A stretch of DNA of 64,000 nucleotides from Actimicrobium sp. CCC2.4 (GCF_034347385.1 NZ_CP133777.1:4030001-4094000); one strand, 5' to 3'. Counted from the stretch's first letter, positions 19,632 through 29,020 are shown. Notes: generated by a model not told the origin, from the letters alone. Numbers and translations: made by a program.

Positions 19632-21073
19632 CCCACCGTACCGAGCACTAATACAACAACGAATACAGCCCCCGCAAAGAGACTGGCTTTGTCCTTGACC
19701 GCAAACACAACAGGATCGTCATGCATGTTTCCACGGTGTGCTTGCATCCAGATCCAGCTCACCCAGAACAAAATGACGGGCACTGCACCCCAGATGAATT
19801 CCGGCGTGCGGTATAACTGCAGAACGACTTCGCTATTGAGATACATCGCAAGAACGACTACTGCCGCATAACCGGATGTGATGCCAAGCGTTTGCACCAG
19901 CGGTGCATCGGATGTGTAGTAGCCGCGACCATGTACCTTTTGCTTTCCATTGCCTACTTGCACTTGCAATTCTGCATAACGCTTAACGAAAGCCAATGAC
20001 AAGAAAAGGAAGACCGAAAAAGCGAGAAGCCAAAATGATAACGGCATCTCTGCGGCTGCTGCGCCCGCAACAATACGCAGGGTGTACAGCATTGCCAAGG
20101 TCAAGCAATCCAGCAGCACCAGACGCTTGAGTCCCCAGGAATACGCGCATGTCAGCAAAAAATAGAACGCCAACCAAGGTAGAAAAGTACCCCCGACCTG
20201 GAATCCAAGAACCACGCTGATCAGCAACAATATTGGTGCCAGTACTACGCCCATCCAGGCAGGTATTAATCCGGAGGCAAAGGGTCGTTTGCACTTGCGT
20301 GGGTGTTGACGGTCACTTTCGAGATCCAGCAAGTCATTCGCAATATAGACCGACGAGGCACAAAGACTGAACGAAACAAATGCCAGAATCATGGCCATCC
20401 ATGTGTCTATCTCGGCAACTTTGTGAGCTGCGAACAGCGGGACAAATAACAGTAAGTTCTTCATCCACTGGTGCACGCGCAGGACTCGGCGCCATCCGGA
20501 TAAACCCGCTTTAGCGGCAGGAAACACGCGCTCTACTTCACAATTCTGCGCAGCCAAGTGGGTCAACTCCGACGACGCATTCACGACGATGGCTCGACGA
20601 GCGCTTTTCCACACCAAAAGGTCGGCACTTGAGTTGCCGACATAATCAAATCCGCCCTTGCCGAAACGCTGTTCTAACGCGTCTGCCTTGTGCTTACCGG
20701 CTAAATTTACTGCACCGTCACTCGCCATTACTTCATCAAAGAATCCGAGGTGCGTTGAAATGGCTAGCGCAATTTCCCGGTCGGATGCGGTGCAAAGAAT
20801 CAACGTGCGTCCTAGCTCTTGTTGCTCCTTCAACCACACGATCAAGCTGACGTTGTAAGGTAAATTGGCAGGATCAAATTCCGTACGGGTAGCGAGTTGT
20901 TGCTTGAGCGCTGCCTTCCCTTGTAATAGCCAATATGGAATACGTAACGTATCAAGAGGGAAATCTCGTACTGCTCTCAATGTCGATTCATGGAGCATAT
21001 CCGTGTGAATCAGGGTGCCATCAAGATCAACTATCAGTGGACAAGCGATCAATGCAAATTCCTTTAATGTCAT
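19619..21073 (-). CDS. HAD phosphatase-UbiA prenyltransferase fusion
   Basis: 484 residues in two modules. Residues 1 to about 185 are a HAD-like phosphatase (DLDGT at 16-20, CTASD near 94). Residues about 190-484 are a UbiA-type integral membrane transferase with the first Asp-rich motif NDLLDLESD (246-254) and about eight helices. In mycobacteria the UbiA protein attaches phosphoribosyl to decaprenyl phosphate and a separate phosphatase removes the 5-phosphate. Here both activities appear to lie on one chain, just upstream of DprE1/E2-like genes. Substrates are inferred from this context. Confidence 0.85.
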   Translation of the reverse strand: MTLKEFALIACPLIVDLDGTLIHTDMLHESTLRAVRDFPLDTLRIPYWLLQGKAALKQQLATRTEFDPANLPYNVSLIVWLKEQQELGRTLILCTASDREIALAISTHLGFFDEVMASDGAVNLAGKHKADALEQRFGKGGFDYVGNSSADLLVWKSARRAIVVNASSELTHLAAQNCEVERVFPAAKAGLSGWRRVLRVHQWMKNLLLFVPLFAAHKVAEIDTWMAMILAFVSFSLCASSVYIANDLLDLESDRQHPRKCKRPFASGLIPAWMGVVLAPILLLISVVLGFQVGGTFLPWLAFYFLLTCAYSWGLKRLVLLDCLTLAMLYTLRIVAGAAAAEMPLSFWLLAFSVFLFLSLAFVKRYAELQVQVGNGKQKVHGRGYYTSDAPLVQTLGITSGYAAVVVLAMYLNSEVVLQLYRTPEFIWGAVPVILFWVSWIWMQAHRGNMHDDPVVFAVKDKASLFAGAVFVVVLVLGTVGWPW

Positions 21074-21152
21074 CCCAATAATTGATCAAATTAAAACTTC
21101 AGATGCGTCTAAATTTTAATTAATTAATATTTATTAATTACTCGTTATATTT

Positions 21153-21698
21153 TTATGAAAATTTTTCCGCATCATGCAATGTCATTCCTTGACTGTCTTT
21201 CGCCGATAAATTCGGCGCACTTTGCATGGGCCAATCAATCCCAATCTCTGCATCATTCCAAGCAATACTCCGCTCAAACTCCGGCGCCCAATAATCGGTC
21301 GTCTTGTAAAGAAACTCCGCCGTCTCCGACAGCACCACAAATCCGTGTGCAAAGCCTTCCGGCACCCACAGCATGCGTTTGTTCTCGGCCGACAATTCCA
21401 CGCCAACGTGCTGGCCGAAAGTCGGCGAGCTTTTGCGGATATCGACCGCGACATCAAACACAGTGCCTTGCACCGCACGCACCAGCTTGCCCTGTGGCTG
21501 CTGGATCTGATAGTGCAATCCGCGCAGTACATTCTTCGCAGAGCGGGAATGGTTGTCCTGGACGAATTGCACGTCACGCCCCACCGCGTCGTTAAACTGG
21601 CGACTATTGAAACTCTCAAAAAAGAAGCCGCGCTCGTCACCGAACACCTTCGGTTCGATAATCAGGACATCGGGAATACTGGTTACGATGATGTTCAC
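21153..21698 (-). CDS. rfbC: dTDP-4-dehydrorhamnose 3,5-epimerase
   Basis: 181 residues, normal RmlC length. Epimerises the 4-keto intermediate at C3 and C5. Motifs include [35 protein letters not shown] with the catalytic His region, [17 protein letters not shown], and PEGFAHGF. Its start overlaps the rfbA stop by 4 bp (21695-21698). It is the last of the four rhamnose genes and sits 79 bp before the HAD-UbiA gene. Confidence 0.96.
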   Translation of the reverse strand: MNIIVTSIPDVLIIEPKVFGDERGFFFESFNSRQFNDAVGRDVQFVQDNHSRSAKNVLRGLHYQIQQPQGKLVRAVQGTVFDVAVDIRKSSPTFGQHVGVELSAENKRMLWVPEGFAHGFVVLSETAEFLYKTTDYWAPEFERSIAWNDAEIGIDWPMQSAPNLSAKDSQGMTLHDAEKFS

Positions 21699-22585
21699 CG
21701 GATGGTCCCTTCTTTCAACAAGCGCAGCAGGTACTGACCGTAGCCATTTTTTGCCAGCGGCTGCGCCAGCTTTTCCAGCTGCGCCGCGTCAATGAATCCC
21801 TTATGAAAGGCAATCTCTTCCGGGCAGCACACTTTCAAGCCTTGCCGATGCTCGATGGTCTGGATGAAGTTGCTGGCTTCGATCAGGCTTTCGTGGGTGC
21901 CGGTATCGAGCCACGCATAGCCCCGCCCCATGATTTCGACATCAAGCTGCTTGCGCTCGAGATAAACGCGATTGAGGTCGGTAATTTCCAGCTCACCACG
22001 CGCCGACGGCTTCAGATCTGCCGCGATACCGGTGACCTGGTTGTCATAGAAATACAGGCCGGTCACGGCGTAGTTACTCTTTGGTACTGCCGGCTTTTCT
22101 TCGAGGCTCGTGGCATGACCTTGCGCATCGAAATCGACAACGCCATAGCGCTCGGGATCTTGCACGTGATACGCGAAGACGGTAGCGCCGCTGGTGCGGG
22201 CATCTGCTTGCTCCAGTTGCTTGTGCAGGTCGTGACCGTAAAAAATGTTGTCGCCGAGGACCAGCGCACTAGGCGCATCGCCGATGAAGTCCTTGCCGAT
22301 GATGAAGGCTTGGGCGAGACCATCTGGACTAGGCTGCACCGCATACTGAAGATTGAGGCCCCAGGCACTGCCATCGCCGAGCAATTGCTCGAAGCGCGGT
22401 GTGTCTTGCGGTGTCGAGATGATCAGGATGTCGCGGATACCGGCCAGCATCAGGGTGCTGAGCGGGTAATAAATCATCGGCTTGTCGTAGATCGGCAGCA
22501 GCTGCTTGGAGACGACCTTGGTCACCGGATACAAGCGGGTGCCGGAGCCGCCGGCGAGAATGATACCTTTGCGTTGTTGGGTCAT
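21695..22585 (-). CDS. rfbA: Glucose-1-phosphate thymidylyltransferase
   Basis: 296 residues. Forms dTDP-glucose from dTTP and glucose-1-phosphate, the first step to dTDP-L-rhamnose. The nucleotide-binding loop [14 protein letters not shown], the KPMIYYPLS segment and [11 protein letters not shown] are the RmlA signature. It lies 8 bp after rfbD and overlaps rfbC by ATGA. Confidence 0.97.
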   Translation of the reverse strand: MTQQRKGIILAGGSGTRLYPVTKVVSKQLLPIYDKPMIYYPLSTLMLAGIRDILIISTPQDTPRFEQLLGDGSAWGLNLQYAVQPSPDGLAQAFIIGKDFIGDAPSALVLGDNIFYGHDLHKQLEQADARTSGATVFAYHVQDPERYGVVDFDAQGHATSLEEKPAVPKSNYAVTGLYFYDNQVTGIAADLKPSARGELEITDLNRVYLERKQLDVEIMGRGYAWLDTGTHESLIEASNFIQTIEHRQGLKVCCPEEIAFHKGFIDAAQLEKLAQPLAKNGYGQYLLRLLKEGTIR

Positions 22586-22593
22586 GGTGGCTT

Positions 22594-23484
22594 CTAAAGG
22601 ATTTCGGTAAGCAGGCGGGCGACACCCATTTGCCAGTGCGGCAAGGTCAGGCTGAAGGTCTGCTGCAGTTTGTCGGTATTGAGGAGCGAGTTATTGGGGC
22701 GCGTGGCAGGCGTTGGAAACGCACTAGTTGCCACGGGCAGGATCGCTTCCTGCGCCACCTTGATATCGACACCCGCTTGCCGCGCGAAGTCGACGACAAA
22801 ACTGGCGTACCCGTGCCAGCTGGTCTGACCACCGGCAACCAGATGGTACAAGCCGCTGACATCGGGGCGCTGCAAGGCAGTGCGGATGGCATGTGCGGTG
22901 ACGTCGGCGAGCAAGTCGGCACCGGTCGGCGCGCCGATCTGGTCATCGATGACGGTGAGGCGATCGCGCTCTTTGGCCAGGCGCAGCATGGTCCTGGCGA
23001 AGTTACCGCCGCGCGCCGCATACACCCAGCTGGTGCGGAAGATCAGATGCTTGCAGCCGGAGGCGCGGATAGCGTCTTCGCCGTCGAGCTTGGTCTGGCC
23101 GTAGACGCTTAACGGTCCCGTCGGGCTGGTCTCTGTCCATGGTGCGGTGCCACTGCCGTCGAACACGTAGTCGGTCGAATAGTGGACGAGCCAGGCACCG
23201 AGTCGCTGCGCTTCCTGCGCGAGTACCGCCGGGGCTAAGGCATTGATGGTGCGTGCCAGTTCAGGTTCGCTTTCGGCCTTGTCGACCGCGGTGTGGGCGG
23301 CGGCATTGACGATGATGTCGGGAGCCACCGCACGGATGGTGTCGGCCAGGCCGGCGAGATTGGTGAAGTCGCCGCAGTAATCGGTGCTGTCAAAATCTAC
23401 CGCGACCAACTCGCCCAATGGTGCCAGGCTGCGCTGCAGTTCCCAGCCGACTTGCCCACCTTTGCCGAGGAGCAGGATCTTCAT
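22594..23484 (-). CDS. rfbD: dTDP-4-dehydrorhamnose reductase
   Basis: 296 residues when started at the ATG at 23484, which begins [16 protein letters not shown] with the NADPH-binding G-x-x-G-x-x-G motif. The longer frame from 23517 would overlap rfbB by 37 bp and adds a basic tail unlike RmlD. With the chosen start the overlap is 4 bp. Further marks are the STDYVFDG loop and catalytic Tyr-x3-Lys in YGQTKLDGE. Makes the final dTDP-L-rhamnose. Confidence 0.95.
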   Translation of the reverse strand: MKILLLGKGGQVGWELQRSLAPLGELVAVDFDSTDYCGDFTNLAGLADTIRAVAPDIIVNAAAHTAVDKAESEPELARTINALAPAVLAQEAQRLGAWLVHYSTDYVFDGSGTAPWTETSPTGPLSVYGQTKLDGEDAIRASGCKHLIFRTSWVYAARGGNFARTMLRLAKERDRLTVIDDQIGAPTGADLLADVTAHAIRTALQRPDVSGLYHLVAGGQTSWHGYASFVVDFARQAGVDIKVAQEAILPVATSAFPTPATRPNNSLLNTDKLQQTFSLTLPHWQMGVARLLTEIL

Positions 23485-24548
23485 GCGGCGCGCTCGGCGT
23501 AATTCTTTTCTACCCATTCGCGGTAACTGCCGGACTGGACGTGGGCGACCCAGTCCTGGTTGTCGAGGTACCAGGCGACGGTCTTGCGGATGCCGGTGTC
23601 GAAGGTCTCGGCGGGCTTCCAGCCGAGTTCACGTTCGATCTTGCTGGCATCGATGGCGTAGCGGCGGTCGTGGCCGGGGCGATCGGTGACGTAGGTGATT
23701 TGTTCGGCGTAGCGCTTGCCGTCGGGACGACCGCGCAGTTCGTCGAGCAAGGCGCAGACGGTGTGGACGATGTCGAGGTTGGGTTTTTCGTTCCAGCCGC
23801 CGACGTTGTAGACCTCACCGACCTGGCCGGCTTCAAGCACGCGGCGGATCGCGCTGCAATGGTCCTTGACGTAGAGCCAGTCACGGATTTGCTGGCCGTC
23901 GCCGTAGACCGGCAGTGCTTTGCCAGCGAGCGCGTTGACGATCATCAGCGGGATCAGCTTTTCGGGGAAATGGAACGGGCCGTAGTTGTTCGAGCAATTA
24001 GTGGTCAGCACCGGCATGCCGTAGGTGTGATGGTAGGCACGCACCAGGTGATCGCTGGCGGCTTTGCTGGCGGAGTACGGGCTGTTGGGTTCGTAGCGGT
24101 GCGTCTCGGTGAAGGCCGGCTCGTCCTTTGACAGGGAACCGTAGACTTCATCGGTGGAGACATGCAGGAAGCGGAAGGTGGATTTCTTATCCGCAGGCAA
24201 TAGTGACCAGTAGTTACGGGCGGCTTCGAGCAGGCGGAAGGTGCCGACGACGTTGGTCTGGACAAAATCTTCCGGGGCATGGATCGAGCGGTCGACGTGG
24301 CTTTCGGCGGCGAAGTTGAGGATGGCGCGGGGTTGATGTTCGGTTAGCAGGCGGGTGAGTAGCGTGCTATTGCCGATGTCGCCGTGGATGAAGATGTGGC
24401 GCGGGTCGTTGGCGAGGGCAGCGAGGTTCTCGCGGTTGCCGGCGTAGGTTAGCAGGTCAAGGTTGATGACCGGCTCGTCGGATTGTGCCAGCCAGTCATT
24501 GACGAAATTCGCGCCGATGAAGCCGGCACCACCTGTTACTAAAATCAT
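23481..24548 (-). CDS. rfbB: dTDP-glucose 4,6-dehydratase
   Basis: 355 residues of the extended SDR family. NAD-binding [10 protein letters not shown] at the N-terminus, [11 protein letters not shown], and catalytic Tyr-x3-Lys in [10 protein letters not shown]. Converts dTDP-glucose to the 4-keto-6-deoxy sugar. It is the first gene of the large minus-strand polysaccharide locus, with an AAAGG-like ribosome binding site about 6 bp ahead of the ATG. The promoter must lie in 24549-24943, shared with the divergent Fic gene. Confidence 0.97.
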   Translation of the reverse strand: MILVTGGAGFIGANFVNDWLAQSDEPVINLDLLTYAGNRENLAALANDPRHIFIHGDIGNSTLLTRLLTEHQPRAILNFAAESHVDRSIHAPEDFVQTNVVGTFRLLEAARNYWSLLPADKKSTFRFLHVSTDEVYGSLSKDEPAFTETHRYEPNSPYSASKAASDHLVRAYHHTYGMPVLTTNCSNNYGPFHFPEKLIPLMIVNALAGKALPVYGDGQQIRDWLYVKDHCSAIRRVLEAGQVGEVYNVGGWNEKPNLDIVHTVCALLDELRGRPDGKRYAEQITYVTDRPGHDRRYAIDASKIERELGWKPAETFDTGIRKTVAWYLDNQDWVAHVQSGSYREWVEKNYAERAA

Positions 24549-24943
24549 TTGTTGCCTTTCAAATCCTGATTATCCGGGACAGTTATGGCAGCGTGGGCTG
24601 CGGTATTTCGCCTCTTCCGGTGGACTGGATTGTCGTTTTCGGGACAGGCGGCGAGTGGACAGCCAGCGTTTTGTGTCTCTAAAACCGAGTGATTTTACCT
24701 TAGCAGCGCTCTAGCCCTGATGTTTTGCCTACTAATTATTACAAATAGCTGGGGCAAGGACTGCGAGCAAATCAAGATTGCGATTTTTGGGTGATGTTTC
24801 GCGAGACTTGATGTCGCGCAATCCCCTCACAAATCTTGTCAAGAACTCGCTCATCATGACGAGATTAGCCTGAAATCTCGTCATGATGATGAGATTCGCT
24901 CTATAATCTCGTCAAATGATGTGATTGATAGGATTGTTATTCG
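24549..24943. other. Divergent intergenic region between rfbB and the Fic gene
   Basis: A 395-bp gap without a credible gene. It should contain the promoter of the whole polysaccharide operon (minus strand), but I cannot pick a clear -35/-10 pair or an RfaH ops element. Its right part (24850-24925) holds a repeated operator-like sequence and a TATAAT box for the Fic gene. Confidence 0.6.
24850..24925 (+). promoter_or_regulatory. Repeated operator overlapping the Fic-gene promoter
   Basis: A 15-bp arm at 24851-24865 is exactly inverted at 24875-24889 (ATCTCGTCATGATGA). A third partial copy, AATCTCGTCA, begins at about 24906 in the same orientation as the second. A consensus TATAAT box at 24902-24907 sits between copies two and three, 37 bp before the Fic ATG. 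This layout fits a repressor binding three half-sites across its own promoter, as expected if the HTH of the Fic protein autoregulates. Confidence 0.7.
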
Positions 24944-26314
24944 ATGACTATTTCTCCCTTTTCAGCTCGCGATGAAGCACTGCTACGTTATGTCCTTGCC
25001 GCCGGCGCACCCACAAGCCCTGGTTCATTAGAACAAGTTCTCAACGTTTCCCGGCCCACCCTCAATCGGACAGTGCGAGACCTTGTAGCCGCTGGCTTTT
25101 TGGACAAACAGGGAGATGGGCGGTCGACTCGTTACGTGGCTTCCGAAGCAGCGCGTGATGCGCTGGCAGCCTCTACTCCTTACCCACCTACTCCGACAGG
25201 CTCAAATCTGCTCTGGTGGTCACAGGCTGCCCTGCTGTTGGTTGAATCACTTCGTGCGCCGCTTGGAACTCGCACTCCAGTAGGCTATGACCGAGCCTTC
25301 GTCTCCGACTACATCCCAAACCAATCCAGCTTACTTCCCTTGCAGCTGGCCACAGAACTGTACAGCGCCGGCCGTAGTCAGGACCAGCACCCTGCGGGGA
25401 CCTATGCACGAGAGGTTCTGGAGCAGTTACTCATCGATTTGTCCTGGTCGTCGTCGCGCCTGGAGGGCAACAATAAGAGCTTGCTCGATACCAAGGCGTT
25501 GTTTGAACTGGGGGAAGGCACCGATGCCATGGACGAAGACACCTTGATGCTGCTCAACCACAAGAACGCCATCGAATTCATGGTCGAGGCCGTCCCGACA
25601 GAAGGTATTACCATGCCCGTCCTCGTTGACCTGCAGGCCAAGCTGATGCGGGACCTTTTGAAGGACGCGCGGGACATTGGTAGCATCCGCCGGCGTATTG
25701 TGAACATCGATGGATCTGTCTACTCTCCGAGCAACATCCCGACGCTCCTGGAAGATACGCTGCAGGACATCATCGACAAGGCCCGTCAAATTCGAAACCC
25801 CGTGGAGGCCGCCTTCTTTTTATGGGTCAACGTGGCGTATCTCCAGCCATTTGCTGACGGCAACAAGCGCACAAGCCGCCTGAGCGCTAACATGCCGCTC
25901 CTGCTGTACAACTGCGCCCCGTTGTCCTTCCTGGACGTGGAGCGCACAGACTATGCAACAGCGATGATGGGTGTCTACGAACAGCGCAACGTTTCTGCAG
26001 CAGTAGAACTGTTTGAATTTATCTATCGTCGCTCGATTCAAAAGTACAGCGTACTGCGCGCCTCGCTGTCCGTACCTGACCCGCTTCGAGCGCGCTACCG
26101 GAAAACCTTGAATGAGCTCATGCAGTTTGTCGTCTTCTACGGCAAAACGTTATACGACGCACTCTCGGAGGTACCCGTCGATACTGCAGACCTGGCGGCA
26201 TTGCGCGCCATCGCCAATACTGAACTCGACCAGCTTGAACAATACAATGGTGCCCGGTACAACCTTGCGCGAGGCATGACGCAGCGATGGATTGACGCCG
26301 GACGGCCCAGATAA
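24944..26314 (+). CDS. HTH-Fic family protein with Gln in place of the catalytic His
   Basis: 456 residues. The first about 70 residues form a MarR/winged-helix-like domain (VSRPTLNRTVRDLVAAGFL). A Fic domain follows. The alpha-inhibitory motif (S/T-x3-E-G/N) is Ser170 to Gly175 within SSSRLEGN, placed N-terminal to the core. The Fic loop reads YLQPFADGNKRTSRL, so Gln301 stands where AMPylating Fic proteins have His (consensus HPFxDGNxR); the Asp-Gly-Asn-Lys-Arg part is kept. The protein may be a non-AMPylating Fic, a regulator, or use different chemistry. AGGA lies about 10 bp before the ATG. Confidence 0.88.
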   Translation: MTISPFSARDEALLRYVLAAGAPTSPGSLEQVLNVSRPTLNRTVRDLVAAGFLDKQGDGRSTRYVASEAARDALAASTPYPPTPTGSNLLWWSQAALLLVESLRAPLGTRTPVGYDRAFVSDYIPNQSSLLPLQLATELYSAGRSQDQHPAGTYAREVLEQLLIDLSWSSSRLEGNNKSLLDTKALFELGEGTDAMDEDTLMLLNHKNAIEFMVEAVPTEGITMPVLVDLQAKLMRDLLKDARDIGSIRRRIVNIDGSVYSPSNIPTLLEDTLQDIIDKARQIRNPVEAAFFLWVNVAYLQPFADGNKRTSRLSANMPLLLYNCAPLSFLDVERTDYATAMMGVYEQRNVSAAVELFEFIYRRSIQKYSVLRASLSVPDPLRARYRKTLNELMQFVVFYGKTLYDALSEVPVDTADLAALRAIANTELDQLEQYNGARYNLARGMTQRWIDAGRPR

Positions 26315-26350
26315 GCGGGCCTGCCGGCTCACACTGACGTCAAGTCGAGA

Positions 26351-27055
26351 TCAAGATGTCGGCAAATCGAACACCAGCACATGCGCCTGTTTGGCATCAC
26401 CAAGGCTGAGCTGCGTTTCTGCCGTTACACGCACAGCATCACCCGCTTCGAGCTGCACGCCGTTGACGACAACCGCACCGGTGGCTACATGCACATAGGC
26501 AAGGCGTTCCGGATCGAGCGACAGGCTGGCGCTTTCGGTGCCATCGAACAAGCCCGCATACACGTGGGCGTCTTGGTGCACGACGACCGAGCCATCGCGG
26601 CCATCCGGACTGGCGATCAGGCGCAGAAGGCCGCGCTTTTCTGCATCGTCAAAATGCTTTTCTTCGTAGCCGGGCGGGATGCCTTGCACGTTAGGCTCGA
26701 TCCAGATCTGCAGGAAATGGGTCTGGCGATCCTTGGCGTGGTTGAATTCGGAATGCATTACGCCGGTGCCGGCACTCATCCTTTGCACGTCGCCGGGACG
26801 GATCACGCTGCCGTTGCCGATATTGTCCTTGTGCGCCAGTTCGCCATCGAGCACGTAGCTGATGATTTCCATGTCGCGATGGCCATGCGTACCGAAGCCG
26901 GCGGCGGCATCGACGCGATCTTCGTTGATGACGCGTAGCGGGCCGAAGCCCATGTGGGCCGGGTCGTGATAACTGCCGAACGAGAAGCTGTGGTGGGAAT
27001 CCAGCCAGCCATGGTTGGCGTGGCCGCGGTCGTTGCTTTTGCGAATTTGCAGCAT
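26351..27055 (-). CDS. Pirin-family protein (bicupin)
   Basis: 234 residues, like E. coli YhhW. N-terminal cupin motifs HHSFSFGSYHDP, THGHRDMEIISYVLDGEL and GTGVMHSEFN carry the metal-binding His and Glu residues of pirins, some of which have quercetin 2,3-dioxygenase activity. Cytosolic. It converges with the upstream Fic gene (36-bp gap) and lies between two Fic genes; no functional link is evident. Confidence 0.92.
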   Translation of the reverse strand: MLQIRKSNDRGHANHGWLDSHHSFSFGSYHDPAHMGFGPLRVINEDRVDAAAGFGTHGHRDMEIISYVLDGELAHKDNIGNGSVIRPGDVQRMSAGTGVMHSEFNHAKDRQTHFLQIWIEPNVQGIPPGYEEKHFDDAEKRGLLRLIASPDGRDGSVVVHQDAHVYAGLFDGTESASLSLDPERLAYVHVATGAVVVNGVQLEAGDAVRVTAETQLSLGDAKQAHVLVFDLPTS

Positions 27056-27166
27056 GGTGGGGTCCTTTTATTGGCGTTAGTGGAATGATTTAGTCCCTGC
27101 ACTATAGGCGCTGGGCGGGAATGGGTTGGGGAGTCAATTCTGGACGGACTTGGCATCATCGACATT

Positions 27167-27214
27167 AGCGATCGCAATAGAGGTTTGCTAGTGCGGTAAT
27201 GGGTTTGAATCGGG
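27167..27214. repeat. 48-bp imperfect direct repeat, copy 1
   Basis: This sequence, starting AGCGATCGCAATA, matches 29021-29068 at about 42 of 48 positions in the same orientation. It covers the last codons and stop of the Fic gene at 27188-28690. The two copies flank that gene, 1.85 kb apart, and look like the scar of an old tandem duplication. Confidence 0.75.
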
Positions 27215-28690
27215 GAATAGTAGTTTGTAATTCTTGAGGTCTTCCTCGAAGGCATTGCATCGCAGGAGCGCCTCGTAGACATCGTTTCGGGTCAGACTGT
27301 AATCAAACGCGACAGTCCAGGATTGAATACGGGTCATGGCACGAAGGTACGGCGTCGCATCGCTGTTGTTTGACATTGCCTTCAACGGCAACAAGTAATC
27401 TTCCCGGTAGACCGTTGGCACGATGATGCGCGACCGGCCGGCGGCACTGAGTACACAGTTCATGGCCAGGCGCGCGGTTCGGCCATTGCCGTCCTTGAAC
27501 GGGTGCACCTCCGAGATGACGAACATCGTCATCAACGCCCGGGCAAGCGGGTCTTCTAGTGCAACAATCCGTGCGAAGCCTTCGCGCAACGTGCCCTGGA
27601 CGAGTGTAGGGTCGACGAACACCGTGGCACCGGCCTGGTTGTTTTGGTCTTTCCATTCGCCGGGGTTCTTGTCCAGGCGCGAGCGCATCACCAGCGCGTT
27701 GACGCTCTTGAGCCAGTGCAAGAACTCGTCGGCTGTGCCTGGCGGTTGGTCTCGCCAAGGAGGCTGCATCGCCGCCTGGAATGTGCCGAGCACGTCATGC
27801 GAGTCTTCTGCTCTGTTCGGGATAAGTTTGCCCTCAAAAACGATTTCTTCGGCTTCGCGCACCAGGAAGGTCGTGCCTTCGATGGTGTTCGAGAAGTAGG
27901 CCTCGAAGAACGCGAACGTTTCTCGCGCGCTGCCGGAGTCTGCTGCTGCGGGCAATTCAGGCAAGGCCTCCACACGCAAGCGGCCGAACAGGGTGTCGAA
28001 CAATTCCAATCGAGCGGGGTCGTAGGGTAAGCCACCCGCCCGAGCGAGCGCTTGCTTGCTCCGGAGCTTTTTACTCTCGTGCGTCCCCAGCAACGCACCC
28101 ATGATGCCGTCCAGCCGCTTGAATTCCTTGTCTCGCCCAAGGACAGCAGCCAGTGCGCGGCAGTTATCGCGGAGCTCATTGAACCGATACTCCCCGCGAA
28201 TTAACAGCATTTTGTCCAGTTGGGCCTCAAGGTCCTCTGCACTCAACACGCGCTCGCTGACCCCACGGCCGGTAGCCATGTTCTCCAGCAACCACCAGGC
28301 TTGACTGGCCAGAAATAGTTTCTTGTAGACCACGTCGCCAGTGACAGCGACGGGACCTGGAAGGACTCGAACGGTCAGCCCGGGCAACTCGATGGTTCGC
28401 GGGCGCTGTCCACGGGTCATGTACAGACGACCAGCGAAAGGCTTGGCGTCGTGGGCGCTCCGATAGCTGATTACACCGCCGGGGAGTAAATGGCCGACGA
28501 TATTGAGCCAGTTCCGCGTGACCACCGCCTCTGGCGGACTGGCAAGGTTGCTCGTGTAGACGCCCTGGTACAGCTTGCGCAGCTGCCCTTCCTCTGCCAT
28601 ACGCAGGATGCGGCGATCTACTGCTGCATCGTCACCTCCGGTGAAGAGCACCTCGGGCATCAAGATGTCGGTTTTCTGTTTGATAGTCAC
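27188..28690 (-). CDS. Fic protein with AbiEi-like N-terminal domain
   Basis: 500 residues from a GTG at 28690, chosen because AGAGGA lies 6 bp upstream; the open frame continues to 28957 but the added sequence is repeat-rich and unlikely to be coding. The N-terminus (about 20-110) resembles the winged-helix AbiEi antitoxin domain (RRILRMAEEGQLRKLYQGVY, then GGVISYRSA). The C-terminal Fic domain has the canonical HPFKDGNGR motif (His396) and an inhibitory motif SNTIEG (about 267-272). It should be an AMP-transferase held inactive by its own helix, with a DNA-binding-like module attached. Role in toxin-antitoxin or regulation is inferred. Confidence 0.85.
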   Translation of the reverse strand: MTIKQKTDILMPEVLFTGGDDAAVDRRILRMAEEGQLRKLYQGVYTSNLASPPEAVVTRNWLNIVGHLLPGGVISYRSAHDAKPFAGRLYMTRGQRPRTIELPGLTVRVLPGPVAVTGDVVYKKLFLASQAWWLLENMATGRGVSERVLSAEDLEAQLDKMLLIRGEYRFNELRDNCRALAAVLGRDKEFKRLDGIMGALLGTHESKKLRSKQALARAGGLPYDPARLELFDTLFGRLRVEALPELPAAADSGSARETFAFFEAYFSNTIEGTTFLVREAEEIVFEGKLIPNRAEDSHDVLGTFQAAMQPPWRDQPPGTADEFLHWLKSVNALVMRSRLDKNPGEWKDQNNQAGATVFVDPTLVQGTLREGFARIVALEDPLARALMTMFVISEVHPFKDGNGRTARLAMNCVLSAAGRSRIIVPTVYREDYLLPLKAMSNNSDATPYLRAMTRIQSWTVAFDYSLTRNDVYEALLRCNAFEEDLKNYKLLFPDSNPLPH

Positions 28691-28708
28691 CGCTAATCCT
28701 CTTCGCAT

Positions 28709-28828
28709 GTCTGAAAAGTGTTTAATTATGGGTCGCTTCGTCTGAAAAGTGTGCTGTTCTGCCGCAAGGAGTTTGTCGGAATTTTTGTGAATTGGTGCTT
28801 GTTGGGCAGGCGATATGTCTGAATAGTG
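28709..28828 (-). promoter_or_regulatory. Triplicated operator-like repeat upstream of the AbiEi-Fic gene
   Basis: The 13-mer GTCTGAAAAGTGT occurs at 28709-28721 and 28740-28752, and with one mismatch (GTCTGAATAGTGT) at 28816-28828. The first copy lies 19 bp ahead of the GTG start. The spacing of the first two is 31 bp, about three helical turns. They probably form the binding site of a regulator, perhaps the N-terminal domain of the Fic protein itself. Confidence 0.65.
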
Positions 28829-29020
28829 TATTTTATTTGAATAATTTGTCGGATATTTGTATTTTTCTGTGAAGAGGAGCATCTTGTCTGCGCTATGCGC
28901 TTGTGAGTAGGTGTCGCGCATCATGCGCACATTCGTGCTCCGGGATCTGGCGTGCAACCGCCGGCCTGATCGATGCAGCTGTCGGTTGCGGGTCCTATCG
29001 TCATGCCAGACACGAACACG

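Noticed and set aside
24661-24720. JUMPstart-like GCTGCTAAG upstream of rfbB
   Set aside because: Only part of the JUMPstart consensus is present and no GGCGGTAG ops element for RfaH follows.
28691-28957. 89-codon N-terminal extension of the AbiEi-Fic gene
   Set aside because: It covers the triplicated 13-bp repeats, and a GTG with AGAGGA at 6 bp gives a better start.
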